Part shown: positions 45,430 to 58,204 of the stretch, piece by piece
How the letters are laid out: each line of letters begins with the position of its first letter
Position numbering within the stretch: position 1 is the stretch's first letter
DNA from: Varroa destructor
Taxonomy: Eukaryota > Arthropoda > Arachnida > Mesostigmata > Varroidae
Reading direction: 5' to 3'
DNA: 64,000 nt
Assembly: GCF_002443255.2 (NCBI RefSeq)
Contig: NW_019211454.1
Coordinates: forward strand, 66,146,179-66,210,178
Notes under the pieces: model-generated
Databases searched by the model: none
What the model was told of the DNA's origin: nothing
What the model saw: the letters and a program-made list of their open reading frames with translations, nothing else
Made by a program: the position numbers and the translations under genes

Positions 45430-48400
45430 GACTAACTTACCGATCTCATGAACGTGGACAGATAACCAACGAAACATCAATTAGATATTGTATCCATCCA
45501 TGAATCCGTTTATACTAATATCCCATCCATGTGTTTTAGTGAATTCGTTTGATTGATATCGGGAACGCACGTTCAAGCTATTAAAGGACTGCATTAACCT
45601 GATGAAAATTTTAAAAAATGGCTGCCTCATATTATCAACATGAGACATTTAACATAGGTATTGGTGTCTAAGCTTGATCAAAAAGAATATTTAGAAAACG
45701 GGACATATTCGTACGACCGTCGCGGTTATTTTCGCTGAACTTAAGGTAGTCTTTCAAATCGCTTAGAACACTACGCTCACACTGCTTTTCCCAATTTTGT
45801 TTAATATACATTATTTCGACCGACCTATAACGTTCAGAGCATTTTGAATTGTTGACAATTAATTAAGTTAAATGAGCTATAGACATGAGTGTTATTTGAA
45901 AATATTGCTCAAGCCATCTCAAATGAGATTAGATAGTAAAATATGACGGTTTATGTGAAGAATATTTACTGATTATCTTTCACGCATGTTTTTCTCTGCG
46001 GCATAAAGTCCGGTCGACTCCAAAACGTATTTGGCGTTTCACGGAGATATTCAACATTTAAACTCTTCTAACTTTAACTTAGAGGAAATTAAGTCGGTTT
46101 GTCTTAGTCTCTGAACAATGAGCAAAATATCTGGGATAGGATTCAACTGGAACCGTTCCGTCTTGCTAATGGTGGAGCAAGAAAATGCTTATATGTGGAA
46201 AGGAACGGGCGTTACCGATATTGCTAAGGTAGCCTTATACCAAACCAGGACAGGAACCAGGACAGGACGAGCGCGCAAAATTTCGCAAGCCATCGAAAGC
46301 ACACTTTATTCGTCTATGTCCGAGAAAAAATGAATCACGAATAATTCGAGTTGTTCCTATAGGTGACGATCCTCCTTAAGAACGTCAGCACAACTATGTG
46401 CATAGAACCCAAACTAATATAAAATTGAAAGCAAATTTTTTCGAAGTCTTTCAATTGTATGATCGGATGCCGACGCCATCGACTTTAGCTGTCTGCGCTT
46501 ATGGGGAGTGGCATCTCTGTTCCAGTGTCGTACTAATTACGGAGCCACAACGAGAGAGAGCTTTGTGCTTTGCCCCGTTCCCGGTTGACTCTCTTTCTCT
46601 CTAGCCGAGGCCATGCCTTAAATCCTCAAACGTTAGCAGATGGCTGCTAAAGATTAACAATAGACCCGCAATCCGTGGGCTTTGAAACACACACCAATGT
46701 GCTGGCCAAATAACCCTCCAGGCCACAATGCAGTCCAATCGGTCAGCAGAGGATTAGGAATCACATACACACAAGACCTTATCCGCGAGAAGACATACAG
46801 CAACGTTCAAAGATACACAAACCGTGGGCAAATCATGATTAAAGCATCTCCTGTTTACTGACTGGACAGAGAATCTGGGTTAACGAGAACCCGTACACAC
46901 TCACACGCACGCCCCGAGGTTCCATAGTTGACTAAGTACTTCATTCCCCGTATGATCCCACTGTTGACACTGGCAATTTAAGGGCATTCACTGAATATTT
47001 TCTAGACATCGCTGTTATTTCGTTTAGCGTTTACAAGCAGATCTGACTTCGGTTCAATTCAGCTTTGTTCGGACTTTTGCTTTGCCGGCTATTGAAAAAG
47101 GTGTGAATGCAATATCTGCCACAAATAGGGTTCAAGCGGCAACCACACCCTGGATTAGTTTAGTCGTCGAACAATGCTCCCAGTTGTCTTAAGGCCCGCG
47201 CTTTCACCTCTCAACAATTCCACAAAAGATGGCTGTATATGCCAACAGATGCTCGGTCCGGTTTCGATTTATTTGTTTGGCGGTATTGGTAGAGCAAATG
47301 CAAGTTATGTGGTACGACAGATGTGGACAAGGTAATAGGTAGAATACAAAATATAGCTGACCGCTTCTAACGATGACGTGTGGACCTTCGCGTTAGACAA
47401 AGCTCAGCTCATACCTTCTAACAACGAAGACGAGTCACTTTCGCATTCTGTAGCTTTCAACTGTCAATCGAATCTTCACTTCCTCTTCAATCCGTTGCCC
47501 ATTGCGCGAACTGAGAAATTGAAATAATTCCTTATAACGAAAATCATTTCTATTACAAATGTACATAGAGAAACAGCAACGCTCATAGCTATGCAGAAGC
47601 TGCGAGGAATGCATCTGTCATTTAACTAGGCGCGTTTGTGCTTTACGAATGAGCAAAAGATGTTGAAACAGTGGCATAGGGTCAGCCCTCACTAACAATA
47701 TTGTTGTCACCTTACAGGTCGCTCGTGAATCGACAATATGGCAGTGGGTATCCATAAACACTTATTTCAACCAGCTTCAAATATTTCATTGACACTTGTT
47801 TATTACTATCTAGAATTTTTGCCTTTATCGACGTGTGATGAACATCTGCTTCTAAACGAAAGCTGAGCACAGAAGGCGAGCACCGTTGCCAAGGCAGGAA
47901 AGTAGGAAAATACTTTGTCACAATAGCTGTCTATGCAAGCCGTTCGATCTTTTGCTGTATATGCTCCTCAGATAGCTAGTTCTTCCTCAATAAATATGCC
48001 TCATAACGACCCGCTAAATAGGCTAGCATTCTAGTTACACAGCGGAGTAAAATAGACGAAGTTCAAGTAGCAATGTACTAATGTATTCACACTTGTCTTC
48101 CTGTGGCCGACCTTCGAACAGGTCACCGTTTTCTTCCAATCTGTTACATTGGAGCGGCTTGTACTACAGTTAAACACAATCCATCCTTCGGTGACAGTCT
48201 AATAGTATGAAGGGCTATGCTTGCTGGAGCGCTTTGCACGTGGCGTTTTTGTCCTGATATTCCTCTGATGGCCTAAAGTCTAGTAGCGCAGTGCTTTCAA
48301 TATGTGCATGCGTAAGTTGCGCTCAGATAAAGCGTTACAAATATGTTGAAAATGTATTATTTTTGAAGATAATTTAGGGCAGGACGAGACGGCAACAAGA

Positions 48401-51400
48401 ATTTTTTAATAGACGTAATCAGTCTTATACGCCTCTAATGTATGTATGTGATATAATACAGTGTTGTCCATGTAAAATGTCTTCTAAGGTAATAAAGGAA
48501 GTAAATAAATGTTTATGATGATAATAATAATAGTAATAAAACGTTTTTTGCGTTAACAGTTCGGCTACGTATGCGATATTCAGATGCTTCAAATAAAATG
48601 TTCTTCGTTGTCCGCGTTACGGAGACGATCTGGCACGGAAAATTTCATTTTCGAGAACAAGCTTATGGGAAACGGGCGTGCATGCTTCATTACAAACACT
48701 GTGGTAAATTATCAATCAGTGGAACCTGCATCTACGGAGTAAATATGGCGCGTTTTTTATTACGTCAGATTCGGCTAGGCGCATTTAAGGAACCTGTAGG
48801 CAACTGAGATTGAGAAACCGAAGATTCCGTTTATCACTGAAGTGTTTCAATGTGCCCTCCCACAAAAGGTGGCAGGGCACTTAGGTACTGAGTAGTTGAA
48901 TATTTGATATAATTTGAAAAGATATCTGGATACAAACATGGTGCAAAGTATGCTAGCAATGTGTTCCCGAGACTAATAACATGCTTTACGAAATCTCATC
49001 GGCCGAGTCCATTTTCTTCTGTACTATGAACATCGCTCGCTTCGCTCGACGAGACGACTCCTTGTCACCTTCAATTAAATCTAAAGCGTACTGGGTGATT
49101 ATGGAGTACCCTATTACCTCGTCCCGGAAAATCGCTAGCTCTTCTTCATGGAAAATTCCATATCAAGCTCACGAAATATACACAAGCGTTTAACTGAAAT
49201 GCATCGACCCTAGATGTACGAGGAAATTCTCATGTTTATTGCTTCTAGACTGGATCATCTAGCAGTTCCTAGTAAATATAAACTACGAAGTAGGGGGTTG
49301 ATATTTGCGTTTGACACCTAGTGTGGCCCTGATTGTGATGATGTGCGTATTCTAAGCCTGCATTCTCCTGTCAGCTTATACAGACCTCACTGAAAGAAAG
49401 CTGCCCTCGACGGGTCAACTGAAACGAAGTATCTCTGGGCTACAATCGCGATTGTCGTTAATGTAGAACTTTAATCAAGGTGTCGTCCTGCTATCGTGTA
49501 ACCTTCGGGTAAAAATGCAAGTGTACACCAATTTATGGCATACGTGAATTCGCGTTGGCGCACATACACATTCTGCGATCAGACAAATTACTTATTATAG
49601 AAATTTCTTTATATGCCTTGAAAAATATTTCACTTAATAGAAAATAATAACGAATGATTTTTTGTGCAGATGGCAAATGTATCTAATTGTAGTTATATCA
49701 GGATCTCTTTGTTGTGACTTCTTTCGTAATACGAGTAAAACAAGCGCAGAAACAATGCCGACGGTCACTTAATGAACTGGTATTCTAGAGTGTTAGTTCA
49801 GGATTCGCATTAGAAGAGATCGCCGAATGTCTATTCATAGAATTTCATTTGATTTAATGGATTTTTACATTATTTTAGTGTAATTCAGTACAACTAAACA
49901 TGTTTATTTTTATTATATTTTATCTATTCTAACGTGTACAGTTTATAAGGCTCGCCCGAACTGATCCGAAACAACCTTAGGCAGCTTCAACGAAAGCTAG
50001 AGATGTGATAAATTTCAGATGGACAGAGTTATTTGAAGCGTACGTATCTATCCTTATGTATTGCATTTTTATTATACTTCATCAAAAGAAGTTTGCGTTA
50101 AGCTTTGTTGCAGGCGTTCTTAAAAATTGACCCTTATAAATCTGTTTAAATTACGATTTGTTGTTATGTAACTTAAGCAGTATTCAATAACGCTGATTTT
50201 CCTAATGGAGTTCCGTGCGCTTACCGTCGAGCCTGCAGTGGGACAATGTAACCTCAACAGCCGTGCTATTCACGCATATAAAGGAAAATGTATTCTTTTG
50301 AGGGTGTACACAAAATCTATTCATAAAATACAGCTGAATACGACCCGCACAGGGCGGATTCGTAATGGCTGTAGACGTTCTGTGGTGGATAGCACAGTAT
50401 CATGCGTTCGCTTGCAAGACGCAATAACAGTCGCGTCGTTAATTTCCCATCAATATGTCTAATCGGTCTCTCGGCAAGCCTACTGCGCCTGACCACCTTT
50501 TATGCAACTATATACAGTCGGTGGACACCTTCCGTAAAAGTGTTTCAATGATTAAGGAAGTATCAAACATTGTTGAAAACTCTAAGAACACCAAGTAAGC
50601 AAAGGCAGCTTTAGACACATCGATTAGAATAGGATGAAGCCAGTCACTTCCTTTCCATTCATACTTGCCAATCAGCTGAAGAACGAAATCATTCTTTCTC
50701 CGTAGGTTTTCCGTAGTAGCTTTCGTCATGGGATTGCTAGCTTAAAGTAACCTAACATGCTAGTGTCTCCACATCCTAAACAAACATTAGCTCTCTAGAT
50801 CTATCGTTAGTTATATCTTTTACCTAGGGGCGTTGGCTTGAAGTCTATGGATGTTTTCTAAGATTTTACTTTAGAACAACACCTTTGGTAGAAAACGGCC
50901 TGTTTATGATTTCGACGCTCGATCTATGTGGAGTAGGCAGGATTACGCCTAGGACACATTTATATACAGAACTATTTTTGATCATAAATATTTATTACAG
51001 AGATACGACGTATGGCTTTTTTGACCTTCTATACAGGAAAAAACATCTAGCTCTACGCGGAATAATTAATGATCAAAGAAATTGCTGTTAAGTGAAGCAA
51101 TAGAAGACTAGGAAATTCTATTAAGAGGGCCCATCTGTGGGCATATCAGTAAAGACGCTGTCACTGTTGTTGAGTGAATATTATTAAGGTTTTACTAATA
51201 TCTATCCCTTAGAAGGGTACCTAACCTAAACCACTTGCTTTACAATAGAGCTAACAACGTAGTTTTGCCTTGATTCGGTGCATGAGTAGTAAATCTTATG
51301 GAAATAACAATCAGATCTTCCAATAGGCAATGGCAGATCTTCAATAGAGTAGATGAAGGCATAAAGAATATTTACTATTATTGGTTAACTATGGATAATC

Positions 51401-52780
51401 GAACGCATTTGCTAAATTTCCTTTCACTAAATGTAGTTATTCTATAATGACCGTTTAGTATTAAGTAGTGGGTTGTGAAGTTGTCGAGCCAAAGCAGTTC
51501 ATGCAGGTCAACTGTTGGCGTAGCGTCTTCAGTAACTATTGTCAATCGTATACGGCCGCTGTTTCAGGCCGAGTAAGACCTTTATTTAAGATGGCGGCAA
51601 CCATTTAAGATGGGATAATATTTAAGATGAAATGCAACTAAAACATCTGAATGTTTTATGCATGTAAAATGTGAATCGTTGCACCGTAGAGAAGCTGCTG
51701 CTACTAGCTACTACAAACGAGAAACTGTCAGGAAAAAGTTTTCTAATTGTGCAGTTTTAAGAGTAATAGCGATTCTGCCGCATCGAACTGTAGTTAGAGA
51801 GAAATAGCCCGTTCGTGACTGCCTGCAATGTAGTGTTTGCCCCATGTAGTCACAGTAAAGAACTCGAATTAAGCATAATCAAGCAGACCTACAAAGGTTT
51901 TGCTAAAAGCTAACGATCCTTGATAGGTCAGTGCTCTAGCGGACCCGTATGGACTGTCTGGATCAGTAAGATACTACGTGGACGATTAGTTTCGTGCTGT
52001 TTATTTAAGTTTATAAGAAATTTAAAAAAATGGACGAATAACTTATTATTATTAGTCGCTCAACAAAAGTGAGCTTTATAGCGAACAACTAATTGTGTTC
52101 TGGGCTTTGTCTCTAATAAAAATTATGTTATTATTTTCATAATAATAGAGTTTTGAAGGGGATCGCGCAACAATACGACACAGATACAGATTCAAAGTAT
52201 TAGCAAATAGTTGTTTTTCAAAACGTTTTCCTAGCCTTTGCTGTGCTGATCGATATCTCGTCCCTATCATCGTACAGCCTATCTGGTGGAGATTAAGAGT
52301 CCGATGAGCGAGTTGATAATACAGATAAGAAGTATCCGCCACTTTTACAGAGATTAGCCTTCCGCATAACAAGCTGACTCTCTGTTCCAAACCGCAATTT
52401 ACAACGCGTCCGTGTAAATGAAATGCTGTAGCACGGTGAGTTCAAGCACAAAGCTTCATGCCTTCATCGCTCAGCCTAGATACCACCGGGGAACCTGTAG
52501 TGCTCTGCTGTTCGGCTACATGAACAGTTGTAGTAGGACGGTGCCTGTCATTATTTTCTACACCATTAACTTTTCCAATAACGAGAAGCTGTAAGCAAAG
52601 AAGAATAAAGCAGGAACACTAATACCACTTTCGCATCAGTAGCTCGGATCGTTACCAGGCCGAACTGGGTAAAATCACACTGGCCACACTGCTACAAGCA
52701 TATATACACCTTGGCTAGCTAAACATTCTCCAGCTGTATTTCCTCCGTGCGTTCCCCTTCCCTGCTAGTTCAGCGAAGTA
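45430..52780. other. No confirmed gene
   Basis: Small ATG frames occur at 46118, 48571, 48981 and 50205 (70-85 codons each) without splice or homology support. A CT tract ending in AG at 46603-46604 precedes a 26-codon frame. The rest is AT-rich and empty. Confidence 0.4.
48852..48880. repeat. GC-rich inverted repeat, 12-bp arms, one mismatch
   Basis: GTGCCCTCCCAC (48852-48863) pairs with GTGGCAGGGCAC (48869-48880) at 11 of 12 positions around a 5-nt loop. It would form a stable RNA hairpin. No flanking gene explains it. Confidence 0.8.
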
Positions 52781-52822
52781 TCTCTCTCTCTCTCTCTCTC
52801 TCCCTCTCTTTCTCTCTCTCTT
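52781..52822 (+). repeat. (CT)n microsatellite
   Basis: Ten clean CT copies, then an imperfect CT-rich continuation to 52822. Confidence 0.97.
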
Positions 52823-52989
52823 AGCGTATGCACAGGCTATAAACGTAGCCTATTTGATACGCCTCTCTCGAAAGATTTAACACTTCGATTTAAATCAAGT
52901 GTTTTCTGCTGTTTAAATTTCATTAATAGGTAAAAGTACATGTCTGCAACTATCAGCTTCATTTTGAAGACGTTTTCTTTTTATTGCAG

Positions 52990-53161
52990 CCTATTAGTCC
53001 TGGCGGTTAGAGCGCTTTTACTCCACTGTATTGGCGTAGCTTTATATGCAACATCAACGACTACGTGCATGGCACGCAGTGCGTGCACAAAGATTGAGAC
53101 GAATTTGAAAAAAAGAGCTTATGTTATAGCTTCTCAAATACGGTGCGACATGCTTGTATGA
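52990..53161 (+). CDS. Candidate terminal exon ending inside an inverted repeat
   Basis: TTTTCTTTTTATTGCAG gives a strong acceptor (AG at 52988-52989). The frame then runs 57 codons: a hydrophobic segment (LLVLAVRALLLHCIGVALYA), a Thr/Cys stretch and a basic end, with the TGA at 53159-53161. The same frame is open upstream to an ATG at 52940. The stop codon lies in the loop of the 23-bp inverted repeat at 53135-53183, so that repeat may have created the present end. No family is recognised. Confidence 0.22.
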
Positions 53162-53183
53162 CAAGCATGTCGCACCGTATTTG
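53135..53183. repeat. Perfect 23-bp inverted repeat with 3-nt loop
   Basis: The arms 53135-53157 and 53161-53183 are exact reverse complements around ATG. A perfect match of this length is not expected by chance in a 64-kb window. It looks like a fold-back duplication rather than a decayed transposon end. Confidence 0.95.
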
Positions 53184-53189
53184 CAATAC

Positions 53190-54780
53190 CCTGTAAATCA
53201 GAATAGAGACCACGCATGGGCGTAAAATGAAGGCCTTAAAGTAAAATTTTTAACTAGAACCTGTACAAGCACGGCCATAAACATGAAAATGAGCAAATTT
53301 AGTGAAACTTTTAGAGAGAAAAAAACCAATCCGAAAAATGAACTGTACATAAAGGTTCAATCGACTAAGTAAGTTAAAGTTACTATGAAACACCGTTGAT
53401 ATATCTGACAGACATACATGTTGAACGTGTCTGACCGCCAATAGTTGCGTCGACATATTAAGTAGACTTGGAGCGTCGAGTAGGGCAATATTTCTCTTAC
53501 AGTTTAGCCAAACGACAATTAGGACTTAGGGCATTCTCGCTTTTCTGACGGCCTTGATGGGACGTGACGGGGAAGCTTGCCAAGGCAGCATTAAAAATTG
53601 CGCATAATACGAGGCGAAGTACTCTTAACACCCCGCCTAACCTCCAATAGGTGCCAGCCACTGTTCAAGCCATTGTGTTCCGCCAGTTGCTTAGGGGTCA
53701 ACACCGATGCGTCTTCATTGATGCAGTGACAATGGGCACCAGCGAAGAGCTTGGTTTCGCAAAGGAGCTCACACAGTTGATTAAAGCACGATATGTTTAG
53801 TTTACGCCAGCAAGCACCTCATTAAGGGCTGGACACGACGAATGCGCCACCTAGCCGTATAGATCATTACCACGGCTGACATTTACGCTTAGTTCTCGTA
53901 TAGAATCCAGCAACAAATTATGAGGCTTAATGGATACCCGAACTAGATTGGGCATACTCAACTATAGATCGAAAGATAATGTGCATGTATGTATTTGTAA
54001 TTAATTTAAGCTTAGAACAATAATAATAATGCCTAATTTGAAACAATTTATTTTGAGTCACAACCCTAAACACCGTAGTGGAAGATATAGCTTTGAATAG
54101 TTTTACATATAGCATCGTATCACTTAGATCATCTAGTTAATTTTCTACTAGTAATTTTCACATTAATCTCGTCGGAAGGTGACGGAGCTAGTATCCACTG
54201 TTTTGGCGGACTTCATTATGGTTGGATGGCAATAGGCTAGCGCTATTTTAGCTTTGTCCGTATCACTGAGGATGGACAGCGGGGTAAGTCGGAAACGTCT
54301 TAAATCGAATCAAATCTATTTTAATTTTCCATTGTGAAATTTCGCAGGTGCGGCAACTTGGCACCCAATAAATTTACGTTCTTCCTGTTCCTGCAACACA
54401 TACTGTTAGGTATATTATTTGAAAAAAATTTTATCGATTCTTGCTTTATATGCGTATTTTAGTAAAGGAGAAGCCCATACTTACTTTTTTACATTAAAAA
54501 CTCTGAAGTGGATTCAGTCGTGTGGCATCTGGATTGCTTGCATGGGACCCATAATCCAGCCCTGTGTATGTAATGATATTGTAACTCATAGAATCAATTT
54601 GACAGTCATTCGATTCTGCCAGAGACTTTGTTCTCATGGGGCCATTTCGTTTGAATCTACTGTTAGTTTACGCTTTTGCCCGCTGATTTTCATTTCTTAC
54701 TTAATTGATCTCTCGCGTTTTCCTTGGTTTCTCTTTTAGCAGTTAGGACTTTCTTCCGGTTGATCTTAGCTTCACCACGG
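53190..54780. other. No confirmed gene
   Basis: A possible tiny first coding exon ends at 54283: ATGGACAGCGGG in good start context, directly followed by GTAAGT. A frame at 54419-54739 lacks an ATG and reads as mostly hydrophobic. Confidence 0.35.
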
Positions 54781-54939
54781 AACAACCGTGTCTGCCCGCC
54801 TCCTCGTGTCTCGTGGCACGCCCATCATACGATTCCGTATAGAGATCGGAAAAGGCACTGAACCCATCAAAAAGTCCCCAACACCGCTGTCTCCAATGCC
54901 TGTCCTACGTAAGCACTGCTGCTGCCACCTCCGCCGCCG

Positions 54940-55572
54940 CTACCCCTCACCATCACCATCACCACTACGAGACAAAAGCCAACCAAGGGAGCCGCACAAC
55001 GTAGGGCCCGAACAGAAGTGCTCGCAGTGGCCAAGCGCCATCATAAGATGATTGCCGAACAACCACGGTAGGCACTTCAAGCCGGCCGTTGCTAGTCTGT
55101 GCCTGTCCAGTCGCCACAGACGAGATAAATCGTTTGCCACAAAGTCACAAGTTCCGTAGGACGGGGCGAGAAAAGTGCTACAATGCCGAACGGTACTGCC
55201 AGGGCACTCCGCCCATCCCTTAAAGAAAGCACTGCCTCGAGCAAACTGCCAGACCTCAGACAAAGCTTTCAAAAGAGGGTTCAAAAGGGAGCGATATGTG
55301 GAAGATGAGGTATGCAAACGCTTGCTGGCTTCTCGGCCGGTCCAGTCGCTCGCTGGTATGTCGGTGTCCGCGTGCAGGATACAATATATAGTTAAACTCA
55401 CGTACCATTTTTTAGCCTTGAAGATGTTAAATCTATTATTTTGTACTTCAACAAGCCTTAGATGGGTTCTCCGACTGAGAATCGTACATGCGCAAATCGG
55501 CGTAGCTTTCTTCTTAGTTTGAAATACAGGAAACAAGATGTTTATTCTAAGATTACATTTTTGTTTGTCCAC
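54940..55572 (-). other. Longest uninterrupted frame in the window, about 210 codons
   Basis: The minus strand is open for about 210 codons, but the only in-frame ATGs are near the end. The GC-rich half (54.94-55.35 kb) has few stops by composition. A strong donor inside it (TAC|GTGAGT) suggests only the upstream part could be an exon; see the next entry. It ends in an acidic Gly/Asp repeat from a CCATCA tract. Confidence 0.3.
55402..55474 (-). CDS. Candidate internal exon, 73 nt, unrecognised
   Basis: On the minus strand an acceptor-like GATTCTCAG (AG at 55476-55475) and a strong TGGTAC|GTGAGT donor (GT at 55401-55400) bound 73 bases open in one frame, reading RRTHLRLVEVQNNRF and onward to a basic end. 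It would take two bases from the preceding exon and end in phase 0. The pyrimidine tract at the acceptor is modest. No protein family is recognised. Confidence 0.25.
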
Positions 55573-55579
55573 GAACTTT

Positions 55580-56900
55580 CATCTGGCTTTCTGCTAGTTT
55601 TCTTTTTTGTTCCATATTGCCTCTTCTGTCGTATCACGTTTAACCTTACACGATGCTCCGGATCAGTGATACATACACAAACTACATGAAGAAAAGAGGG
55701 ACCTGAAGAAGCGGAAAAGTTCATGTAATCTAGAATATTTGTAGATCATCTCGCCTGGGGGCCTTTCGCTTGTCACTCACTTCAATTCCTTACTCAATCA
55801 CTCGAGGCACGCGTCAAGACAACCCGCTTCTGAGTATCAGCGTCCAATTGAATTCAATAGGACGGTAGCAAGTTCTATAATTAAAATCAAGTGGCTTCAC
55901 GCAGGCGAACTTCTCTTCCATAGCAGTAAGTTGTCGATTGCTGACCTTCCGTCTACCCCAGTGGCTGCGGCCAACATCAGCCTTCGCAAGCCACTGACTT
56001 TATCTAGTTTGCGTACACTCTCATACTCAGCCCGGCCTCATCATCAGTCTCTGCTCAGAGACTCAGAAATGTAGTAGTGGCTTCTTGACTTCATCGCCTT
56101 ATTCTAGCTAGCAGCAGGCGGCCTCTTGATTTTTGGCTTTCGGCCTCCGGGCGCCTGACCTCTCAGCTTTGATGAATAGCAACGTCCTTCATTATTGCTC
56201 TTATTGTTGATGTTGACTTAACTTGAGCGCAGCAATACATGCCCAGTTGTTCTCCCAAATATATCTATGTAGGTAAACTTCCGTCTATACTTCAACTCTA
56301 ATTGATTCCAATTAGCTTCAACATTTGAACTTGTCCAGCTTTGAAGGTCCATATACACATGTACATATGTATACAAGGGAATACGTCGGCAGTGTAGGAG
56401 GAAAGGGGTACTCGAGGAATTGTTCTGTCACAATGCGTGCCATTGAGAGTAACGGGGGTTCCATTTCTGCACGTCGAAAGACGTAAGGTTTTCAATTGCG
56501 GTGGGTATGTTCGCGTTGTCATATGGTGAATCATTACCGAGTCTGTTAAATTACTGTATCGTATACTTAATAAAAGGATATGATCGAAGTCCAATTACAG
56601 ACTCTAGGTATTTGACTATTTACGGGTGTGACGATCATTGAGTGCCCTCCTTTGAAAAATAGCACCGTTTAGCGCTATCTGTATTATGTTCGATAGCATT
56701 ATTAGAGTCGGCTGAAATATCATCTATATTATGTTTCAGTTGAATTAATTATGTTGATTATAGGTAGAAACTGTGCAAAAAAAAGTGGATGCGTTTTTAA
56801 AATTAGTGGAGTGGGTGTACCCCCTGACAATCATTCATGCTTTACTTTTTGAATGTGAAAGAAATACACTAACTTTACTATAGTACCATCGATGCTTACG
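55580..56900. other. No gene seen
   Basis: A moderately GC-rich stretch at 55.74-56.17 kb and AT-rich DNA after it, with short frames only. Confidence 0.5.
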
Positions 56901-57124
56901 TACAAATTTCAAGCTACCGTTTGCATAACTGGTAAAGTATGTTAGTCAAGACGACTACGCTGTCGTCTAGCGATCTTTGAGGCGTTAGATCGCTCACAGG
57001 GTCTAAAACATGATAAGAATAGGTCATCATTGTGAAAACACTATCTGTAAGATTTTGCATTGAAAGCTCTTCGTGAATATTTTCTCTATGGAATTTGGTC
57101 ATTGAAAATTTGATTTCGTAGTAC

Positions 57125-57271
57125 CTTAAGTCTTGATGATAATTTTTCGTTTCCTTCCAAAGCAAAGCAGCAAAATGTTAGCGAGCCGGCACCTTGGTAT
57201 TCGTACAAATAATCCGTACAAATTCCACTAAAATATAATATCAACGAGATAAATACGATCTGTCTATTCAT
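57125..57271 (-). CDS. Candidate first exon with signal peptide, unrecognised
   Basis: A minus-strand ATG at 57271-57269 begins MNRQIVFISLILYFSGICTD, which has the basic start, hydrophobic core and small-residue end of a secretory signal peptide. Forty-nine codons later CTTAAG|GTAC is a fair donor in phase 0; reading through it the frame stops at 57086. The donor is weaker than consensus. A hydrophilic 83-codon frame in another register follows at 56914-57165 and could be a downstream exon. No family is recognised. Confidence 0.25.
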
Positions 57272-57657
57272 TTATTTTTAGGCCCGGAAATCGTATACTA
57301 TAAAAATGCACCAGATCGAAACGTCGACTATTGCCTCGCTTCCATCACTACAAATTATCATTGGATACCGTTGTTGAAGATAACCATCATGTAATCTAGC
57401 TTGAATCATTTTTCGTATGAAGTCAATTATTGATCACCGATGCGACGAGAAGCTTCTGAGATAGTGAGGATTTTCCTTTATAAGGTTGTTTTTGGCCGCG
57501 TCGAAATTTCCCCCTTCGTTTACTACTATCTTACGTTGAAAGGTCGTTCCATCCGACTTCATCAGTTGACACTGACAGGATGCTGCCAGTTGTTTCGCTA
57601 ATGATCGATATAACATCTGATACAATATTGAAAGGATTGATTATATACAGTCTTAAA

Positions 57658-58036
57658 TTAATTCGCATTAAGTTTGAAAAAGCGCGGGTGTTTTGTAGCA
57701 ACGAAGCTTAGCTTTGTGTTAAGCGTATCGATCCAGAAGTAAAACTGGACACTTCGATCAGACGCGGTATACCGGCGTCGTACTTTGTCTGAGGGATAGT
57801 TCGTATGCGGGGCACGTTCGGATAAAGCTAGAAGAATACATTGTAAGTTATCGTACAATTATTAGATCCAGATATAGTTGTCAAACAACGAATGACTACC
57901 TACAGGCCATTAGCAAGAAGCCACGCGGGATGAATGGATTTTTCTTTTCACCTGACTTTTTAGCATTGGACAATTCACCAGCTACGTGAACACATTGTAT
58001 TGTCGTTGCTAGTGTACTACAGCAAAGCAGCCCCAT
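57658..58036 (-). CDS. Candidate two-exon small secreted protein, unrecognised
   Basis: On the minus strand an ATG at 58036-58034 begins a hydrophobic leader (MGLLCCSTLATTIQCVHVAG). AAGTCAG|GTGAAA (exon end 57952) and TGTATTCTTCTAG (AG at 57829-57828) define a 124-nt intron. The phases match (one base left over, two taken up), and the joined frame runs to a TAA at 57658, giving about 84 residues with a basic, aromatic-rich second half. An acceptor before 57611 offers a possible third exon. The borders are good and the frame agreement is notable, but no homologue is recognised and chance is possible. Confidence 0.28.
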
Positions 58037-58166
58037 AGAGAAGTTAATTTGCCTAATGAATAGCAGAAAGTGAAACAAATATTACGATACGGACGACAAA
58101 CTCTACTGCGTAATGATCACTGTATATACGCGATACAGCCTAAAACCATTTAATGACATTTGTATG

Positions 58167-58169
<3 letters not shown>

Positions 58170-58202
<33 letters not shown>
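58170..58202. repeat. (AT)n microsatellite, 33 nt
   Basis: An uninterrupted AT dinucleotide tract like the one at 34074-34112. Confidence 0.97.

Positions 58203-58204
<2 letters not shown>

Noticed and set aside
46118..50462. Small ATG frames at 46118, 48571, 48981 and 50205 (70-85 codons)
   Set aside because: They read like plausible peptides, but so do many chance frames at this base composition; none has paired splice borders or a recognisable motif.
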